Positions 53,050-62,777 of a DNA stretch of 64,000 nt are shown here, piece after piece. The stretch lies in assembly GCA_002077065.1 (NCBI GenBank), contig NAJO01000007.1, positions 868,001 to 932,000 on the forward strand, read 5' to 3'. Numbering within the stretch: position 1 is the first letter of the stretch; the number at the start of each line of letters is the position of its first letter. The notes beneath the pieces are model-generated. The model ran no database searches. It had not been told where the DNA came from and saw only the letters and a program-made list of their open reading frames with translations. The stretch comes from Cryoendolithus antarcticus (Eukaryota; Ascomycota; Dothideomycetes; Cladosporiales; Cladosporiaceae). Position numbers and translations under genes: made by a program.

Positions 53050-55209
53050 TCAGAACCGACCATGCCACCTCTCATCCCCACTCCCCGCCCTCCTGACCTG
53101 CTGCGGTGGTGGCGGCGTAGGCTCGTCATCCCCATAACCATCCAAGAAGTCCGAGTACCCAATAGTCTCCCTCTGCTGCTGTTGCTGTGTCGGGGGTGCT
53201 GTCAAACTCCGTTGCGGCACCTGCGGCTCCACGTGCCCAAAGTAGTTCCCATCGCTCCCCGGTCCGCCGGCAACAGTGACACTGCGCTGCGGATCGGCTT
53301 GTTGCACAGGTGTATTAGCCTGGCTGCGGATGCTGGGATTGAACGCTACGAAGCCGCCAGCTGAGGCAGGTGTTGCCGCGCGGGAGGGTTGGGGTAGCAT
53401 CTCGTAGCTGTTCTGGTGGGTCATGGGAGGTGCGGACTGAGGCGCGGCTGGGGAGAAAGGACGCGCGAAGTTCGGTTGTGAAGGCTGGCGATGTTGTTGC
53501 GGCGGTGGTGTTGGCCGTGGGTAAGTGGCGTTCTGACTGTACTGGGAAGCTGAAGTTTGCTGGCGTGACATGGGAGGTGCACGTTTTTGATACGAAGCCT
53601 GGCTATCTTGCCTGCTTGGGGCGGTGGCGAAAGAATCGGATGTGTTCTGTCGTACCGAATGAGGGTAGCTGTTATCGTGGGGTGACATCGGTGTATGCGC
53701 TGATCGTGGCTCTGGGTCGTAGCTCATGCCAGTGTTCGTTCGGACTGGCATCCTGGGTCCAACGGGCTGGCGTTGTCCGTTCATCTGGCTCATCGGACTG
53801 TATGGACGATCCTGCGCCGGGGTCTGCATGCGTGACATCGGCGTGTAAGATCTCTGGGTGCCCATAGAGCTCTGTGTCATATTCCGGCTCGGCATTGGCC
53901 GGTCGTATGATGCGTTCGAGTCCTGGCGACTGAAAGCAGTCGGCGGTCGCGACGGCATGTCGTCCACGACATCCCCAGCGTAGCCAGCATTCGACAACAA
54001 GGGGGCATTCGAGGCATAGCTTGCATTCGACCAGCCAGATGCTTGAGTACCTGACCTGCTTGGAGCTGGACGTTGAGCGCCAAGGTCTGGAAGGGTGGGT
54101 TTTCGGTCCAAAGAACCGCCTTCGTTCCGTGTAGGAGGTCTACTGTCGTATGGCGGAAGCGTAGATACAGTCGTAGAAGTATTCTGCCGTGCCAGACCGA
54201 ATTCAGGCAGCTTGTCATCGCCCTTCGTACCAGGTGTGTCACCCAGCTGTGGCAACGTCGGCTGTCGAACTATCTTTGGTGCCATCGGCGGCAGCTCGCC
54301 AGTCTTCTGCCGCTTGAGGTCTGCCTTATGCTCGGCCTTGCGCTTTAGCCTGTCTTCTTCCTCGATTGCAGCCTTGACCTTAACTTCGACGATCTTCTCC
54401 AATCGCTTGTCAATCTTCCGCCTGCAGTAGATGCTCAGCCTGCCATCACTCTGAGGCACATAGTGCCAGATGAAGGTAATATAAAATATTGCTGCAGCGA
54501 TCAAGCAAATAGCGCTGAAGACCCAGATGGTGGCAGTGAACAGCATTGTCAGCATGGTGATGGCTTGCACCTTGCTCGTGTCAAACATGGTCTGCACGTT
54601 GAGCCAGAAAGATTCAATGGACGAGTGGTCCTTCATAGCGCCACCAAACAGATCGGACTTGGCTGCGGCATACAGCGTCATCCCATTGATGACTTGGCGA
54701 GGTCCTTCGGCTAGGATGACGCGAACGGCACCCTTGAACTCGAAGTATACAAAGAAGGCAATGTAGTCCGTTCCTTTCTTGCTTGTGGTAAGAGCGCTGA
54801 AGACGAGGAAACGTCGCCATCCTTTCGGACGCATGCTCTGCAGTGAGACGGCTACTGGGTCCATGTAGCTCTCTGCCACGCCTCCTCTTCTGATAACGCG
54901 GATCGCGCGGATCCACTCGACAACTGCGAGTGCCCATGAGAAGATGATACAGCCCGCGAAGATCCAGCGACTGTACTTGATGTCGAGAACGGGCTCAATC
55001 TTGGATGTCCAGTGATTGAATGCGAGTAAGTTCACGGCTGTGAAGGTATCTGCAGCGTAGACAGCCACTGACACAAGTGCCATGAGCCATAGCCACATGT
55101 ATGCTAGTGTGTTCCATGATGAGGTTGACTTGAAGTCGGATAGTGTGATGTAGTCCCACTTCTGACTTTGCTCGGTCGGCCCCTTCTCACGGTCGCCGCC
55201 ACAGCCCAT
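53050..55209 (-). CDS. KCH1: Kch1-family low-affinity potassium channel
   Basis: An intronless 719-residue frame. The first ~270 residues match fungal Kch1/Prm6: WDYITLSDFKSTSSWNTLAY, four hydrophobic segments (near residues 32-58, 80-103, 146-168, 217-250), and the conserved GTDYIAFFVYFEFKGAVRVI with GPRQVINGMTLYAA and YVPQSDGRLSIYCRRKIDKR. In yeast Kch1 and Prm6 carry potassium influx that activates the Cch1-Mid1 calcium channel during pheromone response. A Lys/Glu-rich helix then a ~400-residue Pro/Ser/Gln/Met-rich disordered tail follow; the tail is much longer than in yeast. The start MGCGG has the Gly2-Cys3 pattern of N-myristoylation plus palmitoylation. Confidence 0.92.
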   Translation of the reverse strand: MGCGGDREKGPTEQSQKWDYITLSDFKSTSSWNTLAYMWLWLMALVSVAVYAADTFTAVNLLAFNHWTSKIEPVLDIKYSRWIFAGCIIFSWALAVVEWIRAIRVIRRGGVAESYMDPVAVSLQSMRPKGWRRFLVFSALTTSKKGTDYIAFFVYFEFKGAVRVILAEGPRQVINGMTLYAAAKSDLFGGAMKDHSSIESFWLNVQTMFDTSKVQAITMLTMLFTATIWVFSAICLIAAAIFYITFIWHYVPQSDGRLSIYCRRKIDKRLEKIVEVKVKAAIEEEDRLKRKAEHKADLKRQKTGELPPMAPKIVRQPTLPQLGDTPGTKGDDKLPEFGLARQNTSTTVSTLPPYDSRPPTRNEGGSLDRKPTLPDLGAQRPAPSRSGTQASGWSNASYASNAPLLSNAGYAGDVVDDMPSRPPTAFSRQDSNASYDRPMPSRNMTQSSMGTQRSYTPMSRMQTPAQDRPYSPMSQMNGQRQPVGPRMPVRTNTGMSYDPEPRSAHTPMSPHDNSYPHSVRQNTSDSFATAPSRQDSQASYQKRAPPMSRQQTSASQYSQNATYPRPTPPPQQHRQPSQPNFARPFSPAAPQSAPPMTHQNSYEMLPQPSRAATPASAGGFVAFNPSIRSQANTPVQQADPQRSVTVAGGPGSDGNYFGHVEPQVPQRSLTAPPTQQQQQRETIGYSDFLDGYGDDEPTPPPPQQVRRAGSGDERWHGRF

Positions 55210-56178
55210 GGTGGATGATTATGTATTATGTTCGTGGTTGATGAGTGTTGGGTATCGTATGGTGTATGCTCAGGCCTGCTGAGACTTTCGCAGATGTTGC
55301 GTGGTGGTGGGGGTCGAAGCAAAGGATTGCCTGACTGGTGATTGTGGTGATCTCTGACCAGCAGAGAACGATGAAGAGTCCGTGAGGTAGTGCCCGAGGA
55401 CTCCTGGCTAGTGAGTGTGAGAGTCTCACGCCAACGAGTGCGCGACGCTCAGTCAATGAGTGACAGTGATCGGTCTGTGAGGTTGGATCGGAATGCGCTA
55501 TCGCATCGTCGGCAGGGTCTGGATCCTTTGTCCGCGGCCACAATGTCTTCGTTAGGCCAGACAAGGAAGTCGAGATGAGCGTCGTAGTATTCGCTGGCTG
55601 TCCAGAGCTCCACCCGTGTGAGCGTGCAACAGGTCTCGCGGTGCTGGGCTAGCGAGGAGGAGGTGGACAGAGGCACTGCGCGGCGCTGAGGGTAGTCGTC
55701 GTAGCGAGTGTGAGTGCCGTCGAGGCTTATGCGCCGTGTCGCGCTCGTGAAGTCGCACAACAATGGCTGCAATGCGCTATTGTCGCCCCGCTGTGGTGGT
55801 GGACAGCGTGTGGCCTGTCGCCGGCCCCGGCAGTGACTGACTGAGGCGCGCGGGAACAAGCGTGTGTCACCCTGGACCTGACCTCCTCCAGGGGGTGTTT
55901 CAAAGTATGGTTTACTGTAGCGCTTGACCAATAAGGGCTTAGTATGTAGATCAGGAAGGTACGACCCTAACCCTACGCTAGACCCATCCAGTCACCATCA
56001 GTTTGTGGTATTGTATGCGATCACATGCAGCTCATTGCGAGTCCTGGCGATCTTCACTCCGAACTCCGGCATAGCACCTGCGAATGCAAGCCCATACACT
56101 AATGTTCGATCAGTCGCTCTGTCGCCAATAATACTACTGATCACTTTCGACTCTCCGCCCTCGCCTGCCAGAACAAAG
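55210..56178. other. Divergent promoter region
   Basis: Head-to-head spacer between the Kch1 gene and the cap methyltransferase gene. It contains a CCAAT box and a two-unit telomere-like motif (annotated separately). A 160-codon minus-strand frame at 55449-55931 lacks features and is not called. Confidence 0.5.
55928..55975 (+). promoter_or_regulatory. CCAAT box and telobox-like element
   Basis: CCAAT at 55928-55932 and ACCCTAACCCTA at 55964-55975, roughly 200-250 bases before the cap methyltransferase ATG. CCAAT is the binding site of the HAP complex. The second motif is two exact copies of the CCCTAA telomere unit; such teloboxes in yeast and plant promoters recruit Myb-type factors (Tbf1-like). 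Function here is inferred. Confidence 0.4.
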
Positions 56179-57822
56179 ATGGCCGACTCCACCACCCCCA
56201 ACTCAACTACCGACACCACCGACAACCGTAAACGCAAGCGGGAGACTCCGGCAATACGCGCCGCAGCCAACAAACGCCAGAACAACGCTTTCTCCCGCCG
56301 GTCCCCACCCCGCGAAGCTCGAACCTCACAGCTAGACGGCGATGGCGACCGCTCTCCACCCCGCAAGCTCAAGCGTCCGGCAGCCCGCGCTACAGTTCCA
56401 AAAGAAGTCCTAGAACGCCAAGAACGCGAACGACAGGAGCGAGAGCGCGCAGATGAGCTCGCCCGCAAAGAACGCACTGGCGCAGAAGCCGTAGCGACGT
56501 TCTACAACTCCGTGCCCGAGCGAGGGAGAGAATGGCGAAGCACAGAAAGTCAGATCAAGGGATTACGGAGTCTGAACAACTGGATCAAGTCTACGTTGAT
56601 TCAGAAGTTCTCTCGACCGGACATTCCCGTCGAGCATCTAGCGGTGCTGGACATGGCTTGCGGCAAGGGCGGTGATCTGGGAAAGTGGGAGAAGGCACCG
56701 CAAGTGCCTGGACTGTATGTTGGGTGCGATATTGCGGACGTGTCCATTGAGCAGGCAAGGTCGAGGTATGCTGAGAACATGCGGAGAGGAGGGAGAAATC
56801 GGAGAGGACCCGCGATGAGGGCGGATTTCTATGTTCAGGACACGTTTGGGAGGAGTTTAGAGGGTATTCCAATCGTTAGGCAGGTCGGTTTCAATCCTGG
56901 TGCTGGGCCTGGGGCAGGGATCATACAAGGCAGGCCAGTCAGCGGAGGTTTCGATGTGGTCAGTATGATGTTTGCATTACATTACAGCTACGAAACAGAG
57001 GTACTAGCTAAGGGGATGTTGGCCAATGTTTCGGGGGCATTGAAAAAGGGTGGGAGGTTCATTGGAGTGATGCCCGACTCGCACGTCATCGCTGGGAAGG
57101 TCGTGGAGTTGACGGCGAAGCACCGAGGAGTGAAGGTCAAGACGCCCAATGGGAAAGCCGAGAGTACGCCTGTGGATGTCAACGATAAGCCTGACGACGA
57201 AGACGAAGATGACTGGGATCCCGAAAAGCCCGCCGAGCCTGTGATCGCGCCTCCCGCCGAGACCAATGGCGATACCAACGACGACGACGACGACGACGAT
57301 GATTGGGACCCCGAGAAACCCAGCGAGCCGCTACCTACCAACGGTACGACTGCTACAGAAGCGCCAAATGCCGAGAACCTAGCATCCACGACTCCGACTC
57401 TCGCCAACCCACCGCCTCCCACAGCAGCAGCCACTCCTCTTCCCGACCTGACCTGGGGCAACACCCTCTACACCGTCCGTCTTCCATCTTCGCAACCCCA
57501 CAACCTCCCTATCCCTCATGATGGCATCTTTCGCCCTCCGTACGGATGGAAATATCACTACCACCTCGCCGAAGCGGTCGACGCACCGGAGTTCGTCGTG
57601 CCGTTCGAAGCTTTCCGCGCGTTGGCAGAGGACTACGGACTCGAGCTGCTGTATCGCAAAAACTTCCGCGAGGTGTACGATGATGAGAGTGGAGGCGATG
57701 GTGAGTTGGGGAAGTTGGCAGAGCGAATGGGAGTGAAAGGCAGGGATGGGAAGAGTCTGGTGGGTGAGGAGGAGTGGGAGGCTGCGGGGTTTTATTGTGC
57801 TTTCTGCTTTTATAAGACCTAG
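56179..57822 (+). CDS. ABD1: mRNA cap guanine-N7 methyltransferase
   Basis: Transfers a methyl group from AdoMet to N7 of the cap guanine of nascent mRNA in the nucleus. I take the ATG at 56179 (MADSTTPNSTTDTTDNRKRK), 547 residues, as the first in-frame ATG with a fitting basic N-terminus. The core starts at EAVATFYNSVPERGREWR and shows SLNNWIKSTLIQKF, the AdoMet motif LAVLDMACGKGGDLGKWEKA, CDIADVSIEQARSRYAENMR, and VVSMMFALHYSYETE, then GGRFIGVMPDSHVI. The C-terminus is closed by FEAFRALAEDYGLELLYRKN. An insertion (about residues 335-420) contains two copies of DDWDPEKPxEP and a poly-Asp run, splitting the region before the conserved YTVRLPSS strand. This acidic insert is unusual and probably a surface loop. 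Confidence 0.95.
   Translation: MADSTTPNSTTDTTDNRKRKRETPAIRAAANKRQNNAFSRRSPPREARTSQLDGDGDRSPPRKLKRPAARATVPKEVLERQERERQERERADELARKERTGAEAVATFYNSVPERGREWRSTESQIKGLRSLNNWIKSTLIQKFSRPDIPVEHLAVLDMACGKGGDLGKWEKAPQVPGLYVGCDIADVSIEQARSRYAENMRRGGRNRRGPAMRADFYVQDTFGRSLEGIPIVRQVGFNPGAGPGAGIIQGRPVSGGFDVVSMMFALHYSYETEVLAKGMLANVSGALKKGGRFIGVMPDSHVIAGKVVELTAKHRGVKVKTPNGKAESTPVDVNDKPDDEDEDDWDPEKPAEPVIAPPAETNGDTNDDDDDDDDWDPEKPSEPLPTNGTTATEAPNAENLASTTPTLANPPPPTAAATPLPDLTWGNTLYTVRLPSSQPHNLPIPHDGIFRPPYGWKYHYHLAEAVDAPEFVVPFEAFRALAEDYGLELLYRKNFREVYDDESGGDGELGKLAERMGVKGRDGKSLVGEEEWEAAGFYCAFCFYKT
57280..57301 (+). repeat. GAC trinucleotide repeat coding poly-Asp
   Basis: About seven GAC/GAT units inside the acidic insertion of the cap methyltransferase. 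It encodes a run of Asp and is a candidate for length variation between strains. Confidence 0.85.
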
Positions 57823-58280
57823 ATCGTCCTAGGAGCCCAGCTTGATGGAGATGCGCTGGCAGCAAGCGACCGAACAGATGAGCTGTATCCATATGGTCAT
57901 GGCTCTAACCCGTCTTCCGTAGACATCGCCCGAGCCGAGGGGGACGAAAGTATTTCCGCGCCGGTGAGGTCGACTTCATTCTTCGTGGAAAGGGTATCTT
58001 CTGCGTTCATCGTCTGCCATCGTCACATACATCGATTGTGGTGGTAGTATTCCGAGGTATAGCGACCTCCACTGACGCCGCGCCACTGAGCGCCGCGCTA
58101 AGGATGGGATCCCCTCAAGCTGTTTCGGTAGGTACAACGCTGACTTCATCTCTTACCTTCACCACTATTCCACATTCAATACCTGCTCATTGCCTCTCTT
58201 GCACGCGTCAACTCTCGATGCGACAGACCTGTGGGTATACACACTAACCACCAGCACCGTCGCGATCTGCCACAAACACC
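57823..58280. other. Spacer before the zinc-cluster gene
   Basis: Holds the 3' end of the cap methyltransferase gene and the promoter of the following gene on the same strand. No clear TATA box or other element. Confidence 0.5.
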
Positions 58281-60368
58281 ATGGCCGACCCCGCTGCAAG
58301 CGCCCAAGACGCGTCGGCACCTCAATCCTACCCATCCCCCACCCAAGCCACACGCCTTCCCTTCTACCCCGAGAACGGCGAAACTCAACAGTCTAATGCC
58401 GGCGCCAACGCAAGCGAACACGCGCAACGCGCTCTACAGCACGAGCAGCGCCAGTATTATGAGCAGCCCCCACCGGCACACATGACCGTCTCGCCCTACG
58501 CACCGCCGAACGCTCACGCGCATCCATCGCAACCTCAGCCGTATCCGCCGGCTATGGGAGCGCCGCAGTTGCCGTTCCAGTCGCCTGCTCAGCAGCCTGC
58601 GAATAACTCGGCTGATCCGAGTCCGAAGGTGCCGAGGACGAAGGTTTCGAGGGCTTGTGACTCTTGTCGACGGAAGAAGATCCGCTGCGATGCGCCTGAT
58701 GAGTCTGCCGCGACGTCTTGTTCGAATTGCGTGAGGGCTAGGGTGGTGTGTGAGTTTAGTCGGGCGCCGATGAAGAGAGGGCCTAGTAAGGGCTATATTA
58801 AAGAGCTGGCTGAACGGCTCATGAGACTGGAGGGCGTCGTGCAGGAGCCTGGCGGAGCTGGTGGAGGCAGCGGGATGGGCGAGATTGAGAGAATGAGGAG
58901 GGAGCTGGAGATGGAGGTTGGTGACATGGAGGGGAGAGGCGAGAAGAGGGGTTGGGGTATGGTTGAAGGTGGGGATGAGAGGGAGTATGATGGCGTGGGC
59001 ATGAGGCAGGCGCCGATGGCGAGTATGGCGCAGCAGCAGCAGGGTGGGATGCAGCCATTCTGGCGGCCGGGACCGCAGGAGCAGAGGCAGGAGGTTGCGA
59101 GTGCTGGGTATGAAGGGGAGGTCACGAGTCCGACTTTCGATTGGGACGAAGAAGTGCTTGCGGAGTACCATCGCCTCATTCACCAGACCTTCCCTCTGCT
59201 GCCATCGAACAACATGCGCCTCCGCCACCTCCTCACAGCTTGCCCGGCCTCACTCCGAGAAGCATTTCTCACAGCCCTAGACTGCCTGGTCCGCACGTTC
59301 CCCACGACGACGCTCACACCAAGTCCTGCCTACGCTCAGTCGATCAAACGCGCTGCCGAGCTCCTGGCACAGTACCCCTTCGACGCACCCGCCACGCATA
59401 ATCCAGAGACAAATCTCGTCTACCTCCAAACCCTCCTCATCATGGCTATGGAGAGCGATAATCACGGCCCGGCCACCATTCGCGGACAAGCCGGTCCCTC
59501 GCGCGCAGAGTGGCTTGGCAGAGCAGCAGGAGTCGCAGGGCAGATCCAGGTCAATGCCATCTCTGCTTCTAACCCTATGACCGGCGATCGCGACAGCAGT
59601 GAGCGCCTCGCCCGTCGCGCATGGTGGATCTTGTTCATACTGGATCGCTGGCACGCCTCCTCGACCGCAGACTTGCTCAAGCTGCCCGAGAACTCCGTCG
59701 TACTGCTGCCCGAAGACCAGATCCTGCTCGGCGAGTCGACATACCACCTCGCTCGCTTGTCGTTCATAATCGGCCACCTCGCCTCCATCCTCACCACCAC
59801 AAAGACTCCTAGCACAGACGTCATGGCGCCCTCGAACCCCGCCTCGGCCCTTCTTGGCTTGACGTTGTCGGGAGAAATCGATCGCTTCAGAGAGAGCGTA
59901 GAGAGCGTCTGGGGCTCCCTGAACCTCGTGCATCTGAGTTACCACCACGTCCACCTCCTAATCAAACGCCTCTCTCCCTCCACCTCGCCCCCCGAACTGA
60001 TAGGCCATGCCGTAAAAGTCGCCACAGTCCTCAATTCGAAGCTCACGCCCGTGACGCCATTGAACCATCACTTCGGCGCGCTGGCGGCTATGACGCTTTG
60101 CGAGCTGGCGGACGTGGAGACCACTCGGCAGGAAGCAGGAGAGGGGCTGAGGAGTCTGGAAGAGGCGCTTGGAGAGGGACGGGGGCTGGCGGGGAAGGTG
60201 AGGAGTGAGGGGTGGGATGGCGCTGTACGGGGGCTTGTGGTAGGCAAGAGAGAGAAGTTGGCGCGGGGTGAGAGGGGAGGCGAGGGAGGCGGAGCGTGGG
60301 ATCCGACGGGATTGACGAGGTTTGGGTATTTGAATGCGCTTGGGTTGGGGGTGTTTAGGAGTGGATGA
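58281..60368 (+). CDS. Zn(II)2Cys6 transcription factor, Rgt1-like
   Basis: An intronless 695-residue frame. A binuclear zinc cluster lies at residues 126-157: C-x2-C-x6-C-x10-C-x2-C-x6-C within RACDSCRRKKIRCDA and CSNCVRARVVCEF. The linker SRAPMKRGPSKGYIKELAER, with the K-R-G-P-S-K-G-Y string and the following dimerisation helix, is typical of Rgt1-type regulators. Residues 285-690 resemble the fungal-specific regulatory domain, with LIHQTFPLLP, SSERLARRAWWILFILDRWHA, and a long helical C-terminus. The N-terminus is Pro/Gln-rich, as in activation or repression regions. Yeast Rgt1 represses hexose-transporter genes without glucose. Two MFS sugar transporters lie in this window but not adjacent, so they are only hypothetical targets. 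Confidence 0.93.
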   Translation: MADPAASAQDASAPQSYPSPTQATRLPFYPENGETQQSNAGANASEHAQRALQHEQRQYYEQPPPAHMTVSPYAPPNAHAHPSQPQPYPPAMGAPQLPFQSPAQQPANNSADPSPKVPRTKVSRACDSCRRKKIRCDAPDESAATSCSNCVRARVVCEFSRAPMKRGPSKGYIKELAERLMRLEGVVQEPGGAGGGSGMGEIERMRRELEMEVGDMEGRGEKRGWGMVEGGDEREYDGVGMRQAPMASMAQQQQGGMQPFWRPGPQEQRQEVASAGYEGEVTSPTFDWDEEVLAEYHRLIHQTFPLLPSNNMRLRHLLTACPASLREAFLTALDCLVRTFPTTTLTPSPAYAQSIKRAAELLAQYPFDAPATHNPETNLVYLQTLLIMAMESDNHGPATIRGQAGPSRAEWLGRAAGVAGQIQVNAISASNPMTGDRDSSERLARRAWWILFILDRWHASSTADLLKLPENSVVLLPEDQILLGESTYHLARLSFIIGHLASILTTTKTPSTDVMAPSNPASALLGLTLSGEIDRFRESVESVWGSLNLVHLSYHHVHLLIKRLSPSTSPPELIGHAVKVATVLNSKLTPVTPLNHHFGALAAMTLCELADVETTRQEAGEGLRSLEEALGEGRGLAGKVRSEGWDGAVRGLVVGKREKLARGERGGEGGGAWDPTGLTRFGYLNALGLGVFRSG

Positions 60369-60449
60369 TTGGCAGAGCACGGGAGATGAGCTATGCATGG
60401 TCGAGGCAGGGGATGTGCAGTAATGTCATTACGTCGCTCTATACAAGTT

Positions 60450-62777
60450 CTAATAATCTTCCGACAATCCCAGCGATGCGAAGTCGGGTATATTCTGACT
60501 GCAATCGAAAATCCTCTCATACGCCAACTTGGGCAGTACCCCAGCCGCCATACCAGATTTATACGACCACTGCGCTGCGCTCTCAGTCTGCCAAGTCCAG
60601 TAGAACCACCCCCACCCTTGCTCGAAACTGTGCATCTGCGCCTCGGCGAACATGAGTAACCACTGTTTATACTCCGCTGACCAGCTCCCGGGATCCGCGT
60701 TCGCTTGGTCGCAGGAACACTGCTGACGGTTCTGGGAGGGGCAGGTGGGCGAAAGGACTGAGCCGTCTTTCGAGCCGCCGACGCCGGTCGAGGAGGCGAG
60801 GTTCAGTGTGCCTTCCCAGCGAGAGCCGACGCCGACGTTGTTCAGATTGGGAGCGCAGTCTGTGTCTGCTTGTGACCATTCGCCGCAAAGGGTGGGGCCG
60901 AAACCGGTGGCTGTGTTCTGCGAGCGGAGAGTCTGTTGCGTCCAGCCGCCACAGGCGAAGTTAATTTTATCGTGGTGGTTGAGGACTAGCTGGTCGACGT
61001 TAAAGATCACGTATTGGTGCACATCTAGCAGCAGGTTTTGGTTGTTTTGTAGTTGACCCTGCCATTTATCCAGCCCCATGAAGCCGTCGCCGAAGATTAT
61101 GATGCCGGTGAAGTTTGCTTGGCGGAGAGAGGTTATGGCGGTTTGGCTCCAGCTCAGTACTTTTTGCGCAGGGAGTGCTGTCATGCGCGGCTCGTTGACG
61201 AGGCCGTACATGGTGATTATTTTCTTATAGCGGGGCTGCGTGAAGAATGTCGCGAGCTGGGTGTGGATGTCTATAGTCCTCTGGCCGTTCGTGTCGCCGT
61301 CTGTGCCGTTTAACCAATTGATCGGTCCCTGGCGACCGGAGTGATTCCAGCCATTTTGACTTCCTGGCGCGCCGTGCAGATCAAGGTTGACGCGGAGACC
61401 GTGTTTGCGCGCCCATTCTATACCACGCAAGAGATAGCGCCAGGCCACTTGTGAGACGTAGGGATCGCCGTCGTAAGTCTTGACTGCCCAGTATGAGTAC
61501 GGGATGCGCACGTGGTCGAAGCCTGCAGCTTGAATGTCGGCGAATGTCTGTTCCGAGACGAAAGAGGAGTAGTGTTGTTCGAGGACTGATTTCGCTTTCG
61601 CAGAGCCAAGCTTCGAGGTGAGCGTATATTCGTCTACGACGTTGTCGTGCGTGCTGTAGCCGCTGAAGAGTGAGGGCGTGATGAAGGGTTCGAGGGAGAG
61701 CCATCCGCCTATGTTCACGCCACGGATGGGCATGGTGCCGTAGGCGAAGGTGTCTTTGAGCGCGGGAACTTTGTCATTGGCACGGGTTGTGTCGTCCCAG
61801 GTGTCGTTCAGGCCCATGATCGAGAGGCCACCGATCTGAGCGGTCGTGTATGTTACGTTGAAGTCATTTGTGTCGTACCAGGCAAATGGGTCTAGGAGAC
61901 CGCCTTGTGCGGATTGAGGAATATCAGACTGGGACATGCCTGCCAGGTTGCCGTTCGTGGGCTTCGTAGCATTACTGCTTCCTGGCGCGCCGCCGCTTGT
62001 GCCTCCAGATGAGCCTTTGCTGCTCAACACTACGGCGACTGGGATGATGATGGCTAGGAGGAGCAGAACAGCACCCACACCGATAAAGATCTTCTTCCGC
62101 TTCTTCCTCTTCCGCTCTCTCTCCTCGAAGTCAGAGTCGTTGCTACTGCCGTCGCCGTCTCTCCGCCTGACATCGTCTCGATACGGCTCCTTGTCGCTAT
62201 AGTACCGTTCATTGCCTCTCTCCAGCGTCTGCCCACTCACGATCCTGCCCGACCGCCGTCGCTGCCCGCCTGATTCCTCCTGACGCCGATGTTTTGACTC
62301 GGCTGCCGCGATTCCGGCACCGCCAGCCGCAGCAGCAGCACCAGCAGCAGCAGCTTCCTCCTTCTGTCGTCTCCGCTTCCTCTCCTTATGCTCCTGTCGT
62401 CTCCGCTCCCGATCAGCCTCCCTCGCTACCCTTTCCCTCTCCTCTCCATCCTCGCGATCCGTCCGCCTCTCACGATGGTCCTGCCTAGTCCGAGTCGCAT
62501 AGATGTTGTCATCGCCGCCAAGCTTGCGATTGAGCTGGTCTAGCTTTGCTAGCTGACCGGATGACAGCCCCGTGCTATCGCTCGCTGTGCCCTTTGAGCT
62601 GCTCTCTCTTCGTCGCTGTCGTCTCGGCTCGTTGCGAGTCGGTGATGTCGCGTCGTCATCTCGTCTCCTTTCTCGTCTGCGATCTGGGAGTAAGTCGCTG
62701 TTGCTGTCCACGCGCTGGTGGGTTCGCCGCCTTCGTTGTCGTCTTGCGGGAGAGTCGCGATCGTCTCGCGAGGGCAT
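60450..62777 (-). CDS. exgD: Membrane-anchored GH5 exo-beta-1,3-glucanase (ExgD type)
   Basis: An intronless 775-residue frame. The first ~225 residues are cytosolic, extremely Arg/Glu/Ser-rich (RRQRRRR at the start). A single membrane anchor (IFIGVGAVLLLLAIIIPVAV, about 230-255) makes it a type II protein with a Ser/Gly stalk. The extracellular GH5 domain has GVNIGGWLSLEPFITPSLFS, the substrate-site HVRIPYSYWAVK, RVNLDLHGAPGSQNGWNHSG, the acid/base Glu in MYGLVNEPRM and the nucleophile Glu in LCGEWSQADTDC. This architecture is that of Aspergillus glucan 1,3-beta-glucosidase D. It should trim beta-1,3-glucan at the cell surface during wall remodelling. A poly-Ala run in the cytosolic part comes from a GCA/GCT repeat. 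Confidence 0.95.
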   Translation of the reverse strand: MPSRDDRDSPARRQRRRRTHQRVDSNSDLLPDRRRERRRDDDATSPTRNEPRRQRRRESSSKGTASDSTGLSSGQLAKLDQLNRKLGGDDNIYATRTRQDHRERRTDREDGEERERVAREADRERRRQEHKERKRRRQKEEAAAAGAAAAAGGAGIAAAESKHRRQEESGGQRRRSGRIVSGQTLERGNERYYSDKEPYRDDVRRRDGDGSSNDSDFEERERKRKKRKKIFIGVGAVLLLLAIIIPVAVVLSSKGSSGGTSGGAPGSSNATKPTNGNLAGMSQSDIPQSAQGGLLDPFAWYDTNDFNVTYTTAQIGGLSIMGLNDTWDDTTRANDKVPALKDTFAYGTMPIRGVNIGGWLSLEPFITPSLFSGYSTHDNVVDEYTLTSKLGSAKAKSVLEQHYSSFVSEQTFADIQAAGFDHVRIPYSYWAVKTYDGDPYVSQVAWRYLLRGIEWARKHGLRVNLDLHGAPGSQNGWNHSGRQGPINWLNGTDGDTNGQRTIDIHTQLATFFTQPRYKKIITMYGLVNEPRMTALPAQKVLSWSQTAITSLRQANFTGIIIFGDGFMGLDKWQGQLQNNQNLLLDVHQYVIFNVDQLVLNHHDKINFACGGWTQQTLRSQNTATGFGPTLCGEWSQADTDCAPNLNNVGVGSRWEGTLNLASSTGVGGSKDGSVLSPTCPSQNRQQCSCDQANADPGSWSAEYKQWLLMFAEAQMHSFEQGWGWFYWTWQTESAAQWSYKSGMAAGVLPKLAYERIFDCSQNIPDFASLGLSEDY
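62328..62354. repeat. CAG/GCA trinucleotide repeat coding poly-Ala
   Basis: Interrupted (GCA)n run inside the glucanase gene; on the minus strand it encodes Ala stretches broken by one Gly (AAAAGAAAAAGG). It lies in the disordered cytosolic part and is a likely length-variable microsatellite. Confidence 0.85.

Noticed and set aside
55449..55931. 160-codon minus-strand frame in the Kch1/Abd1 promoter spacer
   Set aside because: Low-complexity Arg/Ser/Pro shadow with no motif.
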